The notes under the pieces were generated by a model. It was not told where the DNA came from, did not search any database, and worked only from the letters and a program-made list of their open reading frames with translations. Below are positions 57,907 to 64,000 of a stretch of DNA of 64,000 bases, in pieces. The position numbers and the translations under genes are program-made. Source of the stretch: Dendrobium chrysotoxum. Its lineage: Eukaryota; Streptophyta; Magnoliopsida; Asparagales; Orchidaceae. The stretch spans positions 17,877,197 to 17,941,196 of the forward strand of contig CM034307.1 of NCBI GenBank assembly GCA_019925795.1, read 5' to 3'. The first letter of the stretch is position 1; every line of letters starts with the position of its first letter.

Positions 57907-59910
57907 TTAGTCGAGTTCAACACTTGGAAAAATTACAAGAAAGTGAAAAAAGTCAATATGAAAACAATAGAAGATGATTAAGACATTTCGTTCACTAGTA
58001 AACATTACATGTTCAAGTTTGTCCCATGGGCCAAAAAATAAAAAAAGAGAAATACAAAGGCTTGGCGACTCAATACCCAATTCCACTCGCACCATCATTG
58101 TCTTTGCCATCATAGGCCTCCTCAAAGAAGAAGGAGAGATCTTGAAACTTTGGATTGAACTCGCCCAAAGAGACAAGCTTCCTTAGGAAGTAAGTATTCA
58201 ATCCCCTTCTTGTACTTTAGGCCGAGGATCTTGTGGTACTTAGTATAGTTAATGAAGGTGGTGTACTTGTCCTCTATCTTCTTGACCTCAGCCTCAATGA
58301 ACTCCTTCACCTTTTGTGACGCTTCCTGCAATGACGACTCCTCATTCAATTCAGCCTTGAGGGCCTCCTCTCTTTTGGAGAGTCACCCGTAGCTCGTTGA
58401 ACTTCTCCTCAATGGCGAGTTTGTTAACTTCTTCTTCAAGTACTCTTAAACGGAGGCGTACGCCTTCTTCGAGGAGGCCACCTTTATAGTAGCCTTCCAT
58501 TAACTATGAGATAATGCATTGGAGGTTTGCTAGGAATTCCCTATTGAGTTCATTATTATGAAGCTGAGCTCACTCTTAGGGAAGGCCTTGGGTCCTCCAA
58601 CATCCTTGAGTAAATCAAACCCTTGATCAAAGCACCTTTTACGTGGGCGGGGGTTGCCAAGCTCGCTCATGGAGAAGTCTGCCTCCTCTAAGCAAGAAGG
58701 ACTAGAGGAGTAGTCAGACTCCTCTTCATCTGTCTCCTTGACCTCTATGGAGACTTTCTTACCCTTACGTGGCACGGTCAACAATGGAATGGGGTAGCTT
58801 ACTTCTTCAACCCTCTTCTTGGCTGCCTCCTCATCAATGATGACTCCCTTTGTAGGCACGGAAGGAGGCACCTTAGACACCTTCATCGCAGGAGGTGTAG
58901 TGGTCCCCTTGCTCTTTGAAGGTGCCTATAGCTTCTTGCTTGCAACAAGCTTCTTCGTGGAAGATACATTGAAGTGGACAGAGGCCAGCAGCTCTATCCT
59001 TGTCCTCTTCATGGGCGGCCCCTGCACCTCCTTTGCACTTGCAAGAGGCCTCGTCAAGGGCCCTGCTTCCTCCTTCTCTCCCTCTCCTCACCTAGGTACC
59101 TTAATACTGAGGGGTTTGAGAGGAAGTCGTAGCCCGACATGCCATCTGCATAGAAGAGAAAACATATTAGAATGACTAAAAAACTAAGAATTGTTTTTTA
59201 CAAAACTGAGCAAGTATATAATTCTTACTATAAAAGAGATTGTGTAAATGTTAGAATGTGAGGTGGTGTTGGGTGACTAGCGACTTTCTAGAGATGATGT
59301 TCATAATCGACTGATCCTCGTTTAGTGGTGGCATGGCCGCCTTGCTCTTTGGAAAAGCACTGTATAGTCAACACAAACCATTCTATCGAACTATGAACAA
59401 AGGCAAACTTTGCCTTTCAACCCCTCACTTTGTTGGCTAGGCTACTCATACTCACCACTGATGAGGAGAATTGTACACACCTATCCTTGAACACCCTTAT
59501 AGTGAAGATGTAGCGAAATAGAGTCAATGCCCACAATATCTTGTTCTCTTACAGGAATGCTATGAAGGATATGATGCTCACCATGTAGTTCGACAATATT
59601 TTGGTGGGGAGAATCCCATAGTAGTTCAGCATGCTTGCAAACTCGCGATAGAACGGTAGTTGTAATCCTAGCTTGAAGTGGGTGCATTGATGTATAATGC
59701 CTCTTCGTAGAAGGTGTTCAAATGCTCATCTTCATTGGGAATTTGCACCTGTAGCATGGTGTTCTTGAAGCAATAGGCAATGAATATGTGGTAGTTGAAT
59801 TTTTTAGAGACTCAGAACGACTGAAGGCAGTTGGAGTTAGCAAAACTGTTGGCACACTTGTGAAAGGCCACCATGGGATCTCAATGAACACTTAATCTGG
59901 AATTTTGTGA
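57907..59910 (-). pseudogene. Antisense ORF resembling plant 'putative gypsy-type transposon' protein (Transposase_28-like)
   Basis: Reading leftward on the minus strand: FKLGLQLPFYREFASMLNYY and GILPTKILSNYMVSIISFIA (about 59540-59680), then LWALTLFRYIFTIRVFKDR. This matches the pattern 'LGLxLPxxxFxxxLLxxxxIxPxxLxPNxWRxxxxF' of that family. A basic/acidic middle region follows (58530-59091: GKKVSIEVKETDEEESDYSS). A charged, coiled-coil-like end comes last (58122-58349: NEESSLQEASQKVKEFIEAE). Stops and frameshifts occur throughout. In Tat-type gypsy elements such ORFs are often antisense to gag-pol, and the gag fragments to the left are on the plus strand. Function of the family is unknown. 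Confidence 0.55.
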
Positions 59911-60479
59911 GGTCAAGAAAGTCTCAATAAAGAGCCCACGCCCACATGGAGGGTTATTTATAGAGGATGGAAGATGCATGAATATCAAAGCGTAGTTAAA
60001 TTTACATTTAATGCTAAGGTTTTACCTATACTTTTCATCATTACCATACTATAGGGCTTTTCACTCACTCTCCCTCATGAATAGTCATTGATTAATATAT
60101 ATAGTTAACTCGCCTAGGAGTTGCAGGCCATGTACCTCGCCATGAAGCCTCACTCATAACAAGGCTCTAAATTGCATAAAGTTGTTGCTCGACGAATAAG
60201 CAATAAACTTGTCATTTATAAGTAAAAACTAACTTTCCAAATTAAAATAAAAAAATACAAAATTATTATAAGTTTTCTTTTGGTCATCTAGCATACATAC
60301 ATAAACACTCATTATGAGATTACGAATAAAGTACTCGCAGTATGAAAGAAAATAACCAAATTTAACATATTCTTCCAAAAAATAGAAATTTTTTTACTCA
60401 ACAAATATTTACATGAAATTCGTTACATAAACATCACAATAAAAGTAAAGTGGTGCAAGGTTACAAATATGGTCGGCTT
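59911..60479. other. Spacer, no gene
   Basis: AT-rich, stops in all frames. Confidence 0.4.
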
Positions 60480-61380
60480 TCGCTTCTGGCAACAATAGCT
60501 CTGGCTTCTACAAATCTTGTAGAAGGAACTTCCCACCTTCAATGGAGGGACTCGCCTTCAATAGCTATGAGTTGCCATCATCTCAGCTTGAAGAGCTGCC
60601 ACATCCTTCCTTAGTTGGACATCCACCTCTGAGGTGGCTCCTTATTGGGAGTTCTCTGTCCCTCGAACTACTCCTTGTAGGTTCATTATTTCATACAATA
60701 AGCTGACTCACTCAGTAAGCATCTCCAATGTAGTCAGCCCTTATGTTGGTATGCCATCATTAAAGGAACCCATTGACAGTGAATATTATGGTTTCCTTGT
60801 GCCGCCATTCCCTGAGCAGTTTGAGCCTCCTCATCCATAGCAGGTGGCCCTCCTCTCTAGGGGTCAGCAATAGAAAATTCTTTATTTAAAAAGCTCAAAG
60901 GGGCAATTAGGAGCCTAACGTGGAGGATCAGATTCTTTGTGTATAAGCTGGACACCCATTGCGTTGAAGCCAACACCTCAAATTCACTTGGTGGATGTCC
61001 CAATAGCTTGCTCGAGGAGAGACATACAATCGACTCATCAGCAGAGGGCACTCGCCCACCAAACAAGGCTTGCTTCAAAAGTCATAAATAGTTTTTCTTC
61101 TTACCTTCACTTGCAAGGGCCTTTATAAAAGATACCTCTAGCATAGGCGCCGCCTCCACTAGGTACACGAGGGGCACTGGCCTCGACAATTACATATTTT
61201 ATGGTACATCTTTAGAATCGAAAAGGTAGTGTCACTCTTCCAAGGCTTAATGTATCGCCACTCGCTACTGCGGCTTCAAGATGACAAGTTTCCTTAGCAA
61301 AGGCATGGTCACCTTTATAACCCTTGGTTCAACTTTTGGTCCCTTCATAGTGTGAGGGGAAGCGGGCTTAGGGGACCCTA
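60480..61380 (-). pseudogene. Minus-strand degenerate coding region, unrecognised
   Basis: With frame changes, the minus strand gives VGSPKPASPHTMKGPKVEP and VIKVTMPLLRKLVILKP near 61270-61380. The open frame 60857-61078 (LFGGRVPSADESIVCLSSSK) follows, then MDEEAQTAQGMAAQGNHN near 60790-60840, and a heptad-like stretch (DVQLRKDVAALQAEMMA) near 60570. It lies upstream of the antisense gypsy-type ORF on the same strand and may be part of it. I do not recognise a family. Confidence 0.35.
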
Positions 61381-61385
61381 CATAG

Positions 61386-62170
61386 TATAACATACCAAGA
61401 TTTAAATTTGAAAGAATTATCAATTTTTTAGCTCTTAATTAATTTGTCAGTCATTAAATATCTATTATTTTAAATAAATCCAGTAAAAAAGTAACTATAA
61501 ATCATATACATCAAATATTTATATATTTATTCTTTCAAAATGCAATATTTAATAGTCATGAGATTCTAATAATATCAATCAATCCTTTTTAAAGATTCCG
61601 AGTATAAAAGAATTGAACAAAATTTAGAAATAAAAGAAATTTTGAAAGTACTGATCAACCTCCTTCTGGAGGGTTCTGACCTCTTCCTAGACTTGAAATC
61701 AATAAAAATCACATAATAAGTTTACAAAGCCTAATAATTAATCAAAACTTACCACTGCTTTTAATGTAAGGCAAAAGATTCAATATGTTTGCTCTAGTTT
61801 TAATCAATATCAATCATCAATTTATATGCGTAATAGGAAATTTTTAAAATAAAAAATAAAATCAATATGATCAGTAAAGTCAAAAAAGATCTATCAAACT
61901 AAAAAAATTTGATAAGAATACTATTAATTAATAGACTATATCAATATGCTATGCTATATAGTATCAATATTATTGCAGGTTCTATCAATAGAACATCAAT
62001 TCTATCTATCAATCAATTCAATATATTATGATATAAATGAAATCATAAGTACAATTATGAAGAGCAAGGCATGATATTTAGCTTTAATGTGTTATTTTTT
62101 TTCCTTCTGTCTATTATTTATCATATCTATCCATCTATCAATCTTATATTATTTTTCATTTATTTCTATC
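61386..62170 (-). mobile_element. Chromovirus LTR, partial, minus strand (3' side copy)
   Basis: Direct repeat of 62297-63075. Shared 'gaagaattatcaattttttagctcttaatta', 'aactataaatcatatacatc' and 'aatcataagtacaattatgaagagcaa'. Same family as 46879-49126 but in reverse orientation. Confidence 0.7.
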
Positions 62171-62274
62171 TTAATTAATTAATCATATAAACTCAACATA
62201 CATATGCTTAACTTTTACTCCACTCATAATCAATCCTAAAACTCTAACTACAATTTAATTCTTCCAATAACCTT

Positions 62275-62287
62275 TGCTCTGATACTA
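62275..62287 (-). promoter_or_regulatory. Primer binding site, minus strand
   Basis: Reverse complement reads TAGTATCAGAGCA, an initiator tRNA-Met type site with one change. It lies three bases from the LTR end TGTTACA (minus). It shows that the element is in reverse orientation, with its 5' LTR on the right. Confidence 0.7.
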
Positions 62288-62290
62288 TTT

Positions 62291-64000
62291 TGTAACATCC
62301 CAGATCTTAATTTGGAAGAATTATCAATTTTTTATCTCTTAATTAATTTGCCAAAGCCACTAAATATTTGGTATTTTAATTAAATCCAACAAAAGCAACT
62401 ATAAATCATATACATCAAAATATTTATATATTCATTCCTTCAAAATTCAATATGTAATAGCCGGTAGATTTCAATAATATCAATATATCTTTTTTAAAGC
62501 TCCCGACTACAAGAGAATTGAACAAAACATAGAAATAAAAGAAAACTTTAAAACACTGATCAATCTCACTCCCCTGATCTCTTCTCAGGTCTGAAATTAA
62601 TAAAAATCATATAATGAGCTTACAAATCTCAGCAAGTAACTTTAATGCAAGACAAAAGATTCAAGATGATTGTTTTAGTTCTAATTAGTATCAATCATCA
62701 ATTTATATGTGTAATAGAAGATTTTTAAAATAAAGAATAAATTAATATGATCAGTGAAGTCAAAAATGTTCTATCAAACAATAAAAAAATTGATAATTAA
62801 GGATTATTAATCAGTATGCCATGTCAGTATGTTATGCTATGTTGTATCAGTATCAATATAGGTTCTATCAATACACCTTCAGTTCTATCTATCAACCAAT
62901 TCAATGCATCATTATGTAAATGAAAGCATAAGTACAATTATGAAGAGCAAAATAGGACATCCTGCTTTAATTTGGTATTTTCATCATTCCATCTGTTATC
63001 TATCATATATATCAATCTATCAATTTTATCTTATCTTTTATTTATTTCTATTGATAATTTATTTTCACAGGTATCTTTCAATAATCATTTAAGAGTTGTC
63101 ACCCTCTACCCATCAGCGTAATTTGGTTAATCTGTTACAAGTCACAACTAAGATTACACCATCAACTTTTTATTTAAAGGAAAGCATGTCGGCCCATCCT
63201 CCTATGCTGGGTATTATATTTTAAGAGCTAATCTATATTAATTATACTATTAACAATCAATATTTCTAGCTTACGTGTAAATGTTATATTTTTTGTGCAA
63301 TGTAAGTCAATATCATGTATAAAATATAATAATTTATAAAATTCAAGAAAATCTACAAAACTTGTCTGTTATGCATTTACTTCAAAAAATCACACCTTTC
63401 AATTTACGTGATGAAATTCAATAATATTATAGGCAAATTGCTTGAGAAGATCATGTCTATCATATATAAAAAATTATATGGTGGAAGTTTACTAAAAATC
63501 AAGATATCACAACTTTTACAAGTTTTGACTAAATTAAAATTTATAAAATACAAAATACACAAAATTATTGAAATCAGAGGTAGGGTAATTGTTACCTACT
63601 TTGAGACAAGCAAATTTCTCAATTTGACAGACTGACAAAAATCTGCGTTACGGCCTCTAAACTTAGGTTTTTCTCTCATCTCTCCTATCTTTTTTTTCTC
63701 TGATCTGTTTTTTGCTCTTTGCCTTCGTGAAAACAAAAATTAAATTGTTTAGTTTTTAGCATAAAATTTATATAATTTTTTTTTATATTTTTAAATATGA
63801 GGCTCTAAAAATTATAGAAAAATATTTATAAAGGAGCCCAACATATCTAGAAAACTCTATTGAAATTGGTTTACAAAATGGGCACCTAACGGTCTTAGAA
63901 AATCTACTTGTACTAGCTTGTTTCAATTTCTTAACGGATTGCAATACTTCTTTTTTTCATATCTATATTGGTCATAAAATTATGATCATAATTAAAACAC
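62291..64000 (-). mobile_element. Chromovirus 5' LTR, minus strand, running off the window
   Basis: Starts (plus strand) TGTAACATCCC. Its reverse complement ends 'attcttccaaattaagatctgggatgttaca', matching the end of the LTR at 49126. Further in, 63635-63660 in reverse matches 'tttagaggtcgcggtgcg' near 47360, and 63185-63215 matches 'ggctttcctttaaata' near 48000. The LTR continues past the window edge. ORFs inside it are not genes. Confidence 0.75.

Noticed and set aside
62904..63635. Plus-strand frames in 62904-63092 and 63408-63635
   Set aside because: They lie within the minus-strand chromovirus LTR and are composition artefacts.

Overview
This is an AT-rich plant nuclear (angiosperm-type) window. 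It is almost entirely nested, decayed retrotransposons, with one recognisable host gene: the 5' part of a plastid-type biosynthetic threonine dehydratase (threonine deaminase). Three exons lie at 52342-53837 (+). The plant call rests on a serine/arginine-rich, transit-peptide-like N-terminus, GT-AG introns, iMet-tRNA primer binding sites of Copia and Ty3/gypsy elements, plant L1 LINEs with an RNase H domain, a plant RTE element with a TTG-repeat tail, and a Tekay-like chromovirus. The species cannot be determined from the sequence alone.

Layout. 1-594: repeat-like flank. 595-2222: Copia LTR with a decayed primer site. 3365-4320: tandem hairpin-like minisatellite lying 3' of a minus-strand Ty3/gypsy integrase end (4529-4795). 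4796-6640: 5'-truncated RTE LINE. 7272-13642: full-length but dead L1-type LINE with a 15-bp target-site duplication. 13643-16858: old repeats plus an unrecognised membrane-protein-like minus-strand ORF. 16859-28360: a SIRE-like Copia element (LTRs of about 1.72 kb at 17738-19457 and 25938-27657) inserted into the LTR of an older relative. 28375-30177: minus-strand LINE. 30178-30677: 500-N gap. 30678-39128: near-exact repeat of 21714-30177, very probably the same DNA assembled twice. 39129-39455: rest of the minus LINE. 39456-41630: LTR-like AT-rich sequence. 41630-50325: Tat-like gypsy split by a LINE (43005-49563), itself split by a short chromovirus derivative (46002-49126). 50328-51415: chromovirus integrase/chromodomain end and partial LTR. 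51416-52341: gene 5' flank. 52342-53837: threonine dehydratase exons 1-3. 53838-64000: either a very long intron 3 or a truncated gene. It is filled with gypsy gag duplications, antisense ORFs (one resembling the plant 'putative gypsy-type transposon' domain) and a minus-strand copy of the same chromovirus LTR family.

Every transposon ORF carries stops or frameshifts, so I see no element likely to be autonomous. Many stops fit G-to-A or C-to-T change, as expected in long-methylated repeats. The catabolic or biosynthetic logic of the window rests on the single host gene, whose enzyme deaminates threonine to 2-oxobutanoate, the committed step to isoleucine. Names of families and lineages come from reading motifs by eye; no alignment or database search was possible.
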